Source: Carallia brachiata (lineage: Eukaryota > Streptophyta > Magnoliopsida > Malpighiales > Rhizophoraceae). From it: a stretch of 64,000 nt of DNA. The position numbers and the translations under genes are program-made. Every line of letters starts with the position of its first letter. Position 1 is the stretch's first letter. Location: positions 9,292,095 to 9,356,094 of the forward strand of contig JADCRB010000013.1 of the NCBI GenBank assembly GCA_021464245.1, given 5' to 3'. Shown one piece after another: positions 35,458 to 46,994 of the stretch. A model generated the notes under the pieces. It saw only the letters and a program-made list of their open reading frames with translations. It had not been told where the DNA came from and did not search any database.

Positions 35458-37555
35458 CTGCAACAAGCACAGAAAATCAACTAAAATCTCACAGTGCAAA
35501 AGAATGGAGACGTAAATGATTGGAACTTCCAACAAAACTTGGCAACGCACATCAGATTAGATTCTTTTTGTATTATTGGTCCTAAGCCCCAAACCCAACA
35601 TGCTGCATATTTGCACTTAGGATTTATATGTCCGAATGGTAGATGAGCCTACTTTTTTCCCCCACTTATCTGTTTCTCTTTTTCATTTTTCATTATAAAT
35701 CGTAGTATACAAACAAAAAAAAAAATGTTTAATTGCCTGCATTTTGCCTCGTAGATTGGCAATGGGGCGGAGCCGGGTTTTGCAATCCCAATCGCTGCCC
35801 CATTTTAAACAAAAATTTAAGTTGAAGCAAAAATTTACCCCATATAATACAATCCCAAGAGCCGGGTTTCTCTTTTTCATCCTCACCCGATCCTCAACCA
35901 AAAATTTACCCCATATAATACAAATCCTTGTAAAAAATGGAACTTGAAGCAAAGTTGCAAATCACCTCAACAACATTCTATAAAAAAAATATATATCCTC
36001 CAGTATCCAAAAACACTAAACAACCCACTCTATAATATTAACCTACTCTAAACGCAAACCTTATAATAAGTTTTGATCTCACTCTATAACATTCCCTTGC
36101 CACATTTCTCTCGTGTCAATAACCAAAAATTTATTTTTGTCTAAGTTCATTTCCATGTGATCGTTAAAGTGTTCCAATAATAAAAAAAAAAAAATCCTCA
36201 CTGCATTATGTCAGATGTCAAGCGTAGTTCAAAAAAAAAAAAAAAACAGACACACACACAGACAAATTCCTCACTGCATTGTTTTAGTTCCGTTGTTCTA
36301 AATGTCTGCACTACAATGACCCCCCTGCATTAACGATAGAATTCAAGAATAGAGGTCCAGAAAATATCTATGCGATTATTAAAAAAAAAAATTATGACCA
36401 AGAAAAATATTTTAACAATTTTATCCTTGATAATATATATTATATAATGATCATAAAAGAGTAAAATAATATAAATAAAACAGGACAGAAATACGGCAAA
36501 GACTATCAATTCCATCTCTGTTTCCATCCCCACAAAAAAAAACAGGGATCGGGGATTCCCACCCTGATCTCCAGTCAAACTTAATTAACCCCATCTCTAT
36601 TGAAGCGGAGTTGAACGGATTTCTTTTCGCCATCCCTATTGCCTCATTTCTTTTGAAACGTCTAACAGCCAAGTGTCAACATCCTCAATAACCTATCACA
36701 TAGAGAAGCATGATAAAACCATAAATGTTGAAACTTAATTTCATTACAATACAAGAAGACTGAGAAACCACCAACCGAAAGTTGGTTCCCATGGATGTCC
36801 ACTCCTGGACATTGAAATCCCCGTTCCATGTTTAATGTACAAGCCATTTTTTAGGGTCACTCTATGAAATTAGCAAAGGTAATGTACTTTTTTTTTTGGG
36901 ATATATTAGGTAATGGAATCTGAATTAGAATTTATTTATTAGAAAAAAGAAAAATAAAAAAAATTTTTTAAAAAAAGGAAAAAAGAAATCCATGAAAAGA
37001 TTGGAACAAAAGACGTGTCCAACCCTTAAGAACGGATTTCAGGAGGAATTTCCTCACACATATGTGTTTTAAGTAAAATCAAAGCAATCACACAATTTGT
37101 TTAAAAGTATCTACTAGCCGAATATTTTTTTTGGATATACTAGGTAACGGAGTCTGAACTTTAGAATTCATTTATTATAAAAAGGGAAAATAGAAAAAAC
37201 TTTAAACAATTAGAGAGAAAAGAAAGCTTTAGAAAGCTTGGAACAAAATACGTGTCCAAACCCGCAGATTGGGTTATGGGAAGAATTTTACCATATAGAT
37301 ATATTTTAAATAGAATTAAAATAGTTACATAATTTATTTGAAAGTATCTAATAATGTATTTTTTTTTTCAAATTTAACCATTTTATAATATTACTTTAAT
37401 TTTACTTTAATATTATTTTAAACTTAAAACCTTCGTCAAATTTTTCTCTTTTTGAAATACTTTGTGAGAGAAAACCGAACCGTTTGCATCCACACAGTGC
37501 AGTCACACGCGAATGAGAAAGTGCAACTTATACCTAACTAAATGTAACCTCCTTA
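35458..37555. other. Array spacer, interrupted by the LTR retrotransposon
   Basis: It contains the recurrent segment at about 36650-36860 (see 6140-6400) and two tandem partial copies of a TAGGTAACGGAGTCTGAAC-like segment (about 36896-37070 and 37134-37300). A-runs lie near 36182 and 36232. No gene is supported. Confidence 0.5.
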
Positions 37556-37560
37556 ATAAT

Positions 37561-38365
37561 TGTAAACATCATTTTCAAAGAAAAAAAAAAAAGTCAAAAT
37601 TGGCGTTGCCGATTTCAAAGTCGGCAACGCCAACTTTGAAAAATATTTTCAATTAAAAAGATTTCTTTCACATGTGATGTTCACCTAGAAAAGGAATCCT
37701 ATAAATAGGCCCCTGCCCCCCAGTTCAAAATACATTCAGCAAATATGTAAACAGAAAAATTCAGAGAATTTGAGAGAAAAAGAAAATTTTGAAAATCTCT
37801 CAAGAAAATTTCTTCTTTTCTTACGTGCTTTTATTCTGCAGTATACTCTCCTAACTCCTTTTTGAGAGATATTTCAAGGGTAAGACCCAAAAAATTTGCT
37901 GTTTCCATTTCCAAAGTTATTTTTAGATTTATATTCTCCGATCGCCCTAGATCTGAATTTATGAGAATATAAATCTGAAAATATCAAATTACTACAAATC
38001 CAGCTGGGATTAAGCCTCAAACGGCCCTCAGCAAAATCCAGGCAGCTCATCCGAGAACAAGTCCCTTCGACCTTCGGTGAAATTAAGTCAGATCGGCTCA
38101 GATCAGGTCTCTGCGGTTTTTAACCGTAGTCAAAACGTCCAAATCAGATCCGGTTTCAGTCTACCCAGTTCAAGAAAAAGTTGTGGAATTTATTTCTGTC
38201 AAGATCACACTCGTGCAGCCCTTGACCGAGTCAAAAACGGAACACTAATCGGAGGATCTACGGAGATCGACCCCACGTAAATTTCCTTTCATTTTTACAA
38301 TTTTTATTTGTAATTTATTTTTGTATTTTCGAGTTTAATTTTTAGCTCGAAATTTACGCTTTACA
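37561..38365 (+). repeat. 5' LTR, 805 bp
   Basis: Nearly identical to 47011-47819; by eye there are roughly a dozen to fifteen differences. TATAAATAG at 37700-37708 is the likely promoter TATA box. A hairpin with 13-bp arms (37600-37612 and 37621-37633) lies near the left end. Confidence 0.95.
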
Positions 38366-38370
38366 AATTT

Positions 38371-38390
38371 TTGGCACGCTCAGTGGGACC
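38371..38390 (+). promoter_or_regulatory. Candidate primer binding site
   Basis: TTGGCACGCTCAGTGGGACC begins 5 bp after the 5' LTR end, at the expected position. I could not assign the priming tRNA. Confidence 0.6.
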
Positions 38391-38416
38391 ACTTCACCTC
38401 CCATCTCTTGTTCCTT

Positions 38417-38598
38417 AAAAAAAAAAAAAAAAAGAGGTAAAAGGGGAGCCGAGAGAAAAAAAAAAAAGAAGACAAAAAAAAAAGTAAAAAAAAGTAAAAA
38501 GAAAAAAGTAAAAAAAAAAGTAAAAAAGTAAAAAGTAAAAAGTAAAAAAGTAAAAAAAAAGTTAAAAAGAAAAAAAAAGTTAAAAAAAAAAAAAATTT
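38417..38598 (+). repeat. Purine-rich leader of the retrotransposon
   Basis: About 180 bp made mainly of A with GTAAAA, GAAAA and GAG words between the primer site and gag. It gives a spurious Phe/Leu-rich frame on the other strand (38380-38682). Confidence 0.8.
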
Positions 38599-38618
38599 AC
38601 AGGTGTTCAGCACATCAA

Positions 38619-39914
38619 ATGGCACCAAAAAAGTACAACTGCTGCCACAAAAAGAAGGCAACGGCTCCATTGCCTGCATCAACTACCCTACCTGGGTACG
38701 CAGGTCCAGAAACCCGGGGACGGACACAATTTCTTGCCGTCCAAACCCGACAAAATATCGAAATGGAGAGTCCACAGCTTGCCACAACAGGATCTCTCCC
38801 CTGACTCTCTTGCCGCATGGAGGAGTCGATCACCCACCCCGATCGAAGTCGGGGGCAACACGACGAAGCCTGCTCAACAAAATCCGACTCACACAGAAGA
38901 ATCAGAAGAGTTTTCTCCCCCAGTCTTTCCCAGAGCCTCATCTGTTGCCGTCATGATGACCAACACAACCAGCACAGAGGAAAGAATTTCAGAATTGGAG
39001 AACAAAATTTTGCAGCTGATCAGAGTCGTGGAGGAAAAAGATCAACAGATCGCGCTCTCAAAGGAAAAGCCCCGATCCAAGTTGATCCTGAAATCCGCGA
39101 GGAGCAACCATATCCACCCGGTTTCACTCCAGAAGCCACACCAGCCGACGTCTTCACTGCAGAAAAGCGACCAGGTAGTTCTACACAGCTGCCACCCTCA
39201 AATTCTGTAGTTCGCTATCTGTTCAACAATTGCAGGAAATGATAGCCAATACGATCCGACTGCAACAAGCTACATCCTTCCAAGGATCACAGATGTACGT
39301 CAAACCGTACACCAGACGGATCGAAAGTCTCAACATGCCTTTGGGCTACCAGCCGCCCAAATTTCAACAATTCGACGGACGAGGCGATCCCAAACAGCAC
39401 ATCGCCCACTTCGTTGAAACCTGCAACAACGCAGGGACTTATGGAGATCTCTTGGTGAAGCAGTTTGTTCGTTCACTCAGGGAGACCGCTTTCACCTGGT
39501 TCATAAATCTTGAACCAGAATCGATCGACAGTTGGGAACAGCTACAACGAGAGTTTCTCAACAGATTTTTCAGCACTCGAAGGACGGTAAGTATGATGGA
39601 GCTTACCAGCACCAAACAAAGAAAGGAGAGCCCGTTGTCGAATACATCAACAGATGGCGTGCCCTCAGCTTGGACTGCAAAGATCGCCTGACGGAGACTT
39701 CTGCCGTGGAGATGTGCATCCAGGGAATGCATTGGGAGCTGTTATACATCCTGCAGGGTGTCAAACCCCGAACTTCGAAGAACTGGCGACCCGCGCACAT
39801 GATATGGAGATAAGCATCCAGACTTCCGGAGGCACGGTTCCCATCCAGTTGGACCAGCAAGGGGGCAGAAGGGAGATTAAGAAACCCAACAGCTCCGGAA
39901 AAGGAAAGAAGTGA
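38619..39914 (+). pseudogene. Retrotransposon gag (frameshifted)
   Basis: Gag forms the particle that packages element RNA. The likely start is the ATG at 38619 (MAPKKYN). A coiled-coil-like stretch, ERISELENKILQLIRVVEEK, follows near 38980-39045. The capsid-type domain is clear from about 39350: KFQQFDGRGDPKQHIAHFVE, then FTWFINLEPESIDSWEQL. It carries on in other frames after about 39600 (EPVVEYINRWRALS). At least three frame changes are needed to read it from end to end, so it is broken. No intact zinc knuckle was recognised. Confidence 0.8.
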
Positions 39915-40599
39915 TGACTGTTGAAGCCGCACCAGTAAAAGTGGGCGCCAGGCTAAGGTAAATCCTCCGACCCAAATAACTCAGCCAAAACAACAGGAAA
40001 GGCGGAAGGTGACATTGCGAGAGTTGGAGCAGAAGCAGTATCCATTCCCGACTCAGACGTCCCCGACATCTTGACAACTCTGGAGGCGAAGCTGATCGAA
40101 CTCCCAGAGTGCAAGCGGCCGAATGAAAAGGATCGAGTCAGCGATCCGAGATTCTGCAAATATCACCGGATAGTAAGTCATCCAACCGAGAATGTTTCGT
40201 CCTGAAGGAGCTAATCATGAAGCTCAAAAGCCAGAATAAAATCATTCTGGACCAGGAAGGCGTAACCTCGGCAAACCAACCACCATCACTTCAAAACCAT
40301 CAGAAGAGGTGACACACCGTAAGGAGGAGCCGCTCGACAACAAAAAGTCGACAACGGAGAAGGTATATGAAGCTCTCCAAACCCTTCTCGCTAACCCTCA
40401 GCTGTTTATAGCTTTGCAATCAACAGAAGTGTGGCAAAATCAAGTCAGCAATACTCTCCAGACCTCAGCTGAATCAGCCATCAAATGATTCTAACTCAGC
40501 GAGGAGCAACAGAGGCCCAAAATCACGTCGGATGTTACTCTGCTATCTCATTTTCAGATGAGGATCTCCTGCTGGGGTCCAAACCCCACAATCGGCCGC

Positions 40600-41256
40600 T
40601 GTATGTATCAGGCTATGTGAAGAACAGAAGGTCGACGTATTCTGATCGACGATGGCTCAGCAGTCAATATTATCCCAAAATCCACCATAAAGGAGCTCGG
40701 CATCGGCATTGATGAATTATCAGACAGCCGCTTGATGATTCATGGCTTTAATCAAGGAGGACAGAAAGCAATTGGGATGATTCGCTTGGAGCTAACTATC
40801 GGTAATCTCACTTCTAGCACTCTATTTCACGTGATTGATGCACGTACCACATATAAGATGTTGCTAGGACGACCATGGATTCATGGAAATGGAGTTGTGC
40901 TCTCAAGCCTGCATCAGTGCTTCAAGTACTACAATGGTGGCGTTCAAAAGGTCAATGCTGACTTAAAGCCGTTCGATGATGCTGAATCACATTTGGCGGA
41001 TGCAGTCTTCTACACCGACACAGACAATCCGGAGATCATTCCATCAAAAGCTACTTGGACTGGGGGCATCCACAAAAAGGGAAAAGCTGTCGAAGAACCT
41101 GCCAATGCCAACCCCAGGCTCCAACAAATGAAAAGCTGCCACAGCCTGCTGAACTCGTCCGAAGGATGTTGCATCTTCAAGCTCCACTCCAGTCCTACGC
41201 TATGTGCCGAAGTCACGACGCTCAGAAGGTCAACCCCCTTTCTCTTATTGTATTGA
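40600..41256 (+). pseudogene. Retrotransposon aspartic protease region
   Basis: The frame reads RILIDDGSAVNIIPKST at about 40636-40686; the DDGSA at 40648-40662 stands where retropepsins have D-[ST]-G. The same frame continues through HGFNQGG and ends with KMLLGRPWIHG, the usual end of the fold. This domain is uninterrupted, but frame changes lie on both sides. Confidence 0.75.
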
Positions 41257-41747
41257 TCTTAAACAGGAGCAAGGTCATAGCCAACCCAAAACAAAGGAGC
41301 TGCACAACCTGAAGGAGACTTACACTCTGCCGATACCAAAGATTGAGCCGGTTTTGTCTCAAACCATTAAAAGGCTTCGTCAAACCACACACGGGGGCAG
41401 TCGAAGGCGGCTCACTTCCAGAAAGAAGAACACATGAAGGATTTGATCCTAATGCATACAAGCTTTTGGCAAAGGCGGGCTATGACTTCTCAAACCCGAG
41501 CACAATGGGTACGCTGCCGTCCACACATGGCGCTTCTCAAACATCACAGTCCCGACCTGGCTTAGGCTATCAGGAGAAGTCACCTGTGCGGATCACGCTA
41601 AAGAGCCGAAGCCGAGCAGCTGATGCACGTGCCATCACCACCAACCAAACAAGACAGGCTTATCCAGTCAAACAAAGAAGGTGAAGTCAGAGGTTCTGCA
41701 TTTCATGTCACAATTAGCGAGGAGGCTGAGTCGACTCATCAGGTGAA

Positions 41748-43171
41748 GTGAAGGAGGCTCCCCCGGAACTTGAAGATGGTGGCCAAGCAACTGTTGATGA
41801 ACTCAAGGAGGTCAATCTTGGCTCTCCGGAAGATCCTCGACCTACATTTGTAAGTGCTTTACTTACTGCAGAAGAAGAGCAAGAATATGTTCAGGTATTA
41901 AGTCAATACAGGGACGTGTTCGCATGGAGTTACAAAGAAATGCCTGGACTTGACCCAAAAATTGCGGTGCATCGTCTAGCAGTAAAGAAGGGTGTCGTTC
42001 TGTCAAGCAGCCACAACGACGGTTCCGCCCGGAACTCATTCCACAAATCGAGGAGGAGGTGAACAAGCTGATCAATGCGGCTTCATCCGAGAGGTCACCT
42101 ACCCAACGTGGATTGCCAACATTGTCCCGGTAAGAAAGAAGAATGGACAGTTGAGGGTATGTGTTGATTTTCGAGATCTTAACAGGCCTGCCCGAAAGAT
42201 GACTTTCCATTGCCCATAACGGAGATCACAGTCGATGCAACAACGGGTCACGAAGCATTGTCTTCATGGATGGTTCTTCAGGCTATAACCAAATCAGAAT
42301 GGCACCAGAAGACGAGGAGTTGACAGCATTCCGCACCCCAAAAGGTATATACTGCTACAAAGTTATGCCGTTTGGATTGAAAAATGCTGGCGCCACTTAT
42401 CAACGTGCTATGCAAAAAATTTTTGATGACATGCTGCACAAGATTGTAGAATGTTATGTTGATGACTTAGTTGTAAAGACTAAGAAGCGCAAAGACCACC
42501 TCGAGGATCTCAAGACAGTGTTCGAAAGACTTCGGAGGCATCAGCTCAAAATGAACCCTCTCAAGTGCGCATTCGGTGTCACATCAGGAAAGTTTCTTGG
42601 GTTCGTGGTGCGCCATCGTGGAATCGAAGTTGATCAGTCAAAGGTTGAGGCAATTCAAAAGATGCCTGAACCTAAAAACCTGCACGAGCTGCGAAGTCTA
42701 CAAGGAAAGCTGGCCTACATTCGCCGTTTCATCTCCAATTTAGCTGGGAGATGTCAACCTTTCCATCGGTTGATGAAGAAGGATGTCAACTTCGAGTGGG
42801 ACGAAGCTTGCAGCAAAGCCTTTGAGAGCATAAAGAAGTACCTTTCCAATCCACCGGTCCTAGGTGCTCCAATTCAAGGAAAGTCGTTGATTCTCTACAT
42901 TGCAGCGCAGGAAAGATCTTTGGGAGCCTTGCTTGCACAGGAAAACGAGCAGGGAAAGGAAGTTGCCCTGTACTACTTGAGCAGAACACTAAACGGTCCG
43001 GAGCTGAGTTATTCGCCCATTGAAAAGACATGTCTAGCACTGTTCTTTGCCATTGACAAGCTGAGGCACTACATGCAAGCTCACACGGTACGTCTCATTG
43101 CCAGAGCTGATCCTGTCAAATATATCTTATCAGACCAATCTTGTCAGGACGACTTGCCAAGTGGGCAGTAA
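41748..43171 (+). pseudogene. Reverse transcriptase and degenerate native RNase H
   Basis: A linker (41748-42062) is followed by RT in pieces: 41992-42219 gives TWIANIVPVRKKNGQLRVCV and DFRDLN, and 42266-43171 gives DGSSGYNQIRMAPED, the MPFGLKNAGATYQR motif and the catalytic YVDDLV (near 42455). Connection and RNase H-like parts follow to about 43130. In the native RNase H, the first catalytic Asp is replaced (ILYIAAQERSLGALLAQ), as is usual in Tat elements that carry a second RNase H. Frameshifts at about 42055 and 42215-42266 break the enzyme. Confidence 0.85.
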
Positions 43172-43329
43172 TCCTACAAAGCTACGACATTGTCTACGTG
43201 CCTCAAAAAGCAGTCAAAGGACAAGCTCTAGCAGACTTCCTTGCAGATCACCCTTCCGTCAGATTGGGAGTTCACAGATGATCTTCCAGATGAAGAGGTC
43301 TTTTACATTGAGCACTACCACCATGGACG

Positions 43330-43842
43330 ATGTTCTTTGATGGTGCAGCAAGGCGTGATGGTGCTGGTGCCGGCATAGTGTTTGTCACTCCTCAACGACA
43401 AATACTACCATATGCTATCATTCTCGGTGAGTTATGTTCAAATAATGTTGCTGAATACCAGGCTTTGATCATTGGTCTTCAAATGGCTGTCGATATGAAG
43501 ATTCCAACTATAGAAGTCCATGGAGATTCCCAGCTCGTCATCAACCAACTTACAGGATTGTATGACGTGAAGAAAGAGGACCTTGCGCCTTACCATCAAC
43601 GTGCTCGACAGCTAATGGATGAATTTGAAAGCATCACCTTGGAGCATGTGCCTCGACGAGAAAACACTCAGGCAGACGCGTTGGCTAACCTGGCACTTCT
43701 CTTGCAAAGTCAGAAATCCAGGCTACAGTTGTTGCGTATGCCAGAAATGGATAGTGCCAAAAGGATGATGAAGAAACTACAGCAGCCAACGCTGTATCTG
43801 TACGTCTCGCGGAGGACGAGATTGGCGCCAACCAATCATTGA
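43330..43842 (+). CDS. Second (archaeal-type) RNase H domain of the Tat element
   Basis: One uninterrupted frame carries the four acidic catalytic residues in order: FFDGAARRDGAGAGIVF (D), NNVAEYQALIIGL (E), VHGDSQLVINQLTG (D) and RRENTQADALANLALL (D). This type of RNase H, placed between the native RNase H and integrase, defines the Tat group; it degrades the RNA strand during reverse transcription. It is part of a polyprotein whose neighbours are frameshifted, so it is probably not expressed as designed. Confidence 0.8.
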   Translation: MFFDGAARRDGAGAGIVFVTPQRQILPYAIILGELCSNNVAEYQALIIGLQMAVDMKIPTIEVHGDSQLVINQLTGLYDVKKEDLAPYHQRARQLMDEFESITLEHVPRRENTQADALANLALLLQSQKSRLQLLRMPEMDSAKRMMKKLQQPTLYLYVSRRTRLAPTNH

Positions 43843-43849
43843 CTACCTA

Positions 43850-45035
43850 CAGCACGGGAAGCTGCCGAAGATCGTCGTCATAAGACAGAAATTCAACGAC
43901 GAGCTCCCCGCTTCATATATCTCAAGGATGCTCTGTATCGAAGGTCTTTTGATGGAGTTTTACTTCGCTGCCTAGCCAATGAAGAGGCAAAACAGGCTCT
44001 CACTGAAGCACATTCTGGTGTTTGTGGCGGACATCAATCGGGCCTAAGTTGCACTTCCAACTCAGAAGGATGGGATACTACTGGCCAACCATGGTACGTG
44101 ATTCATTGAGTTTGCTAAAACTGTCAAGCTTGTCAATTTCATGCAATTACATACATCAACCACCGGAGCCACTGCATCCAACTGTCTCATCCTGGCCCTT
44201 TGAAGCTTGGGGTCTCGACTTAGTGGGGCCCTTGCCAAAGTCATCCCTGGGTCACCTGTACATCCTCGCAGCAACCGACTACTTCTCAAAATGGGCTGAA
44301 GCCATTCCACTTAGAGAGGTAAAGAAGGAGCATGTTGCCAATTTCATCCGGACTCAGCTGATCTATCGCTATGGAGTCCCTCGATTCATCATCACTGATA
44401 ATGGTAAGCAGTTCTACAACAGCTTAATCGACAAGCTCTGCGAGAAGTTCAAGTTCAAGCAGTACAAGTCATCCATGTACAATGCCCCAGCAAATGGCTT
44501 GGCCGAAGCATTCAACAAGACCTTATGCAACCTGTTGCGGAAGGTAGTCTCTAAATCCAAAAGAGATTGGCATGACAGAATTCCGGAGGCATTATGGGCG
44601 TATCGTACAACTTACCGGACTCCAACACAGGCGACGCCATACTCACTTGTCTACGGTGTCGAAGCAATACTGCCGTTGGAAACACAGATTCCATCCCTGC
44701 GCATGGCTGTTCTGGAAGGACTCACACAGGAGGAGAATGCTCGCCTACGTCTGGATGAGTTAGAAGCCCTTGATGAAAGGAGGCTCGAAGCACAACAGCA
44801 ACTTGAGTGCTACCAAGCCCGGCTCACCAACACGTTCAACCGCAGGGTCCGCCCTCGATCTTTTCAAGTTGGAGACCTTGTTCTTGCAGTGCGACGGCCC
44901 ATCAACATGAAGCATCGGCCTGGTGACAAGCTTACTTCCAAATGGGATGGGCCATACCTAGTGCAGGAGGCCTATACTCACAACGCTTACATGCTCAGAC
45001 CAAGAAGGCGTCCGAATCGGCCCAATCAATGGTAA
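43850..45035 (+). pseudogene. Integrase
   Basis: The open frame 44022-45035 holds the catalytic core: WGLDLVGPLPKS (first D), FIITDNGKQF (second D) and ANGLAEAFNKTL (E), with WAYRTTYRTPTQATPYSLVYG after it. A C-terminal part with GDLVLAVRRP and KWDGPYLV follows. The upstream zinc-binding region is damaged: the CxxC half near 44120 lies out of frame. The frame ends just before an A-run. Confidence 0.85.
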
Positions 45036-45054
45036 ATCTGAAACAATATGTGAG

Positions 45055-45098
<44 letters not shown>

Positions 45099-45456
45099 AA
45101 AAATCAAAAAAAAGAAAAAAATCGGAAGTCCCGATCTGAAAGTCCAAGCGAAAACCCAAATCCAAAAGTCCAAACCCAAACACTCGACCCAAAAACCCAA
45201 ATCCAAAAGTCCAAACCCAAACACTCGACTCAAACCCAAATCCAAATCCAAAACCCAAAACCCAACCCAATTCAATTCCAAGCCCAAAACCCAAAATTCC
45301 AAGTTCAAAATCCAATCCAACTCCTGGCCCACATGAGTATAAACTGTGAACGGCCCAAAAATATAAAAGCAACGGAGGGTTTGAGTCTGAAACTCAGCAT
45401 CAGTCTCAACCGATCTTCACCAAACACCAGACCTTTGCTCCTCTGCCACAAGAAAG
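45036..45456 (+). repeat. A-run and CCAAA-rich low-complexity tract
   Basis: An A-run (about 45054-45093) is followed by about 190 bp of AACCCAAATCCAAAAGTCC-type repeats (about 45140-45330). It separates integrase from the captured homeobox sequence. It is not the plant telomere repeat. Confidence 0.75.
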
Positions 45457-46057
45457 ATGGAACCAGTTGCAGAACCTCAAGACAAGGGAGAAGAAAGTCG
45501 CCCCGCACAAGGTGGCAACCGACCATGGCACAACTGCAAATTTTGGAGGAAGTCTTCCACAACAATGGAGGTATTATGCCTATGCATCTCAGATTTACCA
45601 ACTTGTCTCACGATTGCGCCCACTCGGGGCAATCGAAGGAAAAAATGTGTTTTATTGGTTCCAGAATCGGAGAAGCAGGAAGAAACCAGCACTGAGAAGC
45701 TGATTTTTCCAAAGAACAGTCTACATTCCGATGGTAGATCCCACGGTACAAACTTCGCCCTCAAATGAAGCAGGTCCGAGTTCTCCACTGCAATGGTCTC
45801 TTCAGGTATCATCAAAGCCGTAGCCCATGGGAGCATGCATGCTGGTCCTGGTGGTCTTACGGAGTCAGCCAAGGGTTCATCCCTCCTAGTACTTAAGTCT
45901 AGGAGGACTTTTTCTAGCAGAAAGGAGTCATTCCGGCGAAACTTTGCCTCTCTTTTCAGAATATTCCGGCATCAACCAGCCGGAAAGCGACGTCAACATC
46001 ATCGGCCCACCAGACGAGGTCGAGCTTGACTTGGAGCTGCGCCTCGGGCCCCGCTAG
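45457..46057 (+). pseudogene. Captured WUSCHEL-related homeobox (WOX) sequence inside the retrotransposon
   Basis: WOX proteins are plant homeodomain regulators of stem-cell and organ fate. Three family hallmarks occur in order on one strand. Homeodomain at 45504-45690: TRWQPTMAQLQILEEVF, then in the next frame SQIYQLVSRLRPLGAIEGK and NVFYWFQNRRSRKK. WUS-box at 45941-45955: TLPLF. EAR repression motif at 46025-46045: LDLELRL, in the same frame as the WUS-box and followed by TAG (46055-46057). The IEGKNVFYWFQN third helix and TLPLF point to the WUS clade. A one-base frame change lies inside the homeodomain near 45580, another near the N-terminus, and an in-frame stop precedes the WUS-box, so it is decayed. 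It lies between integrase and the polypurine tract, within the target duplications, and so moved with the element. Confidence 0.8.
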
Positions 46058-46090
46058 GACGGCCGACAAGATAAGGTGCAACGACTTTGG

Positions 46091-46156
46091 CAGCACACGG
46101 TAACGACTTCTGCAGCACACGGCAACGACTTCTGCAACACACGGTAACGACTTTCG
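46091..46156 (+). repeat. Three 22-bp tandem repeats
   Basis: The unit is CAGCACACGGTAACGACTTC plus 2 bp, repeated at 46091, 46113 and 46135 with one or two substitutions. It leads directly into the palindromic G-box. Confidence 0.9.
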
Positions 46157-46168
46157 TGACACGTGTCA
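46157..46168. promoter_or_regulatory. Palindromic G-box
   Basis: TGACACGTGTCA is a perfect 12-bp palindrome with the CACGTG core recognised by plant bZIP and bHLH factors. It lies about 120 bp upstream of a TATA-like sequence (TGTATATATATC at about 46281) and 177 bp before an ATG in good plant context. Confidence 0.5.
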
Positions 46169-46344
46169 GCCGCTGCCTCTTTTGTCTCTTATGCAGGAAA
46201 AGGACGTGGAGGACCCTACCCGATTCTGCGTACCTTCTTTTTGACTTTTCAAAAAAAAAAAAAAAAAACTTTATCGTATGTGTATATATATCTTGCATTC
46301 CCGAATTGTAATACTCACCCCTCAACTCTTCTTTCTCAAAAGAA

Positions 46345-46659
46345 ATGGCTAGTCTCTGCACTTGTCTCAGGAAGTTCTTCGATCAAGAAGTTGGAGGCGC
46401 ACGAACTAAGAAAAGAAGGAGTAGTCTTTCTCGAGGGATCCCTAGAAACCCTCGAAACTCATTCTCCAACGCCATCGGTGTCATGGAGTTCCAACTACTC
46501 TCCTTAGTTCACATCTATCGCAGCGAGCCGAGAAGTTCTGATCATCCCTCTTGGATCTACAAATGCAGCGACGTGCAGGGAAGTTCCAACTACTCTCCTT
46601 ACGTCGAAGCAGATTCGGGAATCATCACCATAACCCGTCTCTCTGTGCGCAGGTCTTAA
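46345..46659 (+). CDS. Hypothetical 104-residue protein in the 3' accessory region of the retrotransposon
   Basis: The frame starts in a plant-like context (AAGAAATGGCT), about 55 bp after a TATA-like TGTATATATATC, and runs 104 codons: MASLCTCLRKFFDQEVGG, then a basic KKRRSSLSRG stretch. The repeated DNA phrase GTTCCAACTACTCTCCTTA (about 46488 and 46582) shows an internal duplication. I recognise no domain. It may be a second captured sequence or an accessory frame of the element; it could also be chance. Confidence 0.35.
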   Translation: MASLCTCLRKFFDQEVGGARTKKRRSSLSRGIPRNPRNSFSNAIGVMEFQLLSLVHIYRSEPRSSDHPSWIYKCSDVQGSSNYSPYVEADSGIITITRLSVRRS

Positions 46660-46994
46660 AGTTCTGTAGTTCTGGGTCTTCCTCATAGGGAGGTTCAAAT
46701 TCTTTGCCTACCGGATCATCCTCACCAGAGCTCTAGAACTTTAAGACATATAAAAAATCCTTTGCGGGTTATGGAAGCTCAAACGCACCTGGAGCCAGAA
46801 TGTCAATTTTTATATTGGCTGGGCTGCTAACTTTCTCAAGATCGTATCGGGTTCCTATTGCGATCCAACAACAGCAGGCATGGTCAAAGATAGAAGACTC
46901 CAAGATTCAATGTTCATCAGGACGTTTCCAAGTTTCAAACTGAACTTCAAGACTCGGTGCGAATCACGTCTGTAAAGTTTTTCCTTACCGACCC

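Noticed and set aside
38380..38682. 100-codon Phe/Leu-rich minus-strand frame
   Set aside because: It is the complement of the purine-rich leader of the retrotransposon.
45140..45330. CCAAACCCAAA repeats as interstitial telomere sequence
   Set aside because: The plant telomere unit is CCCTAAA; the repeats here have a different and irregular unit.
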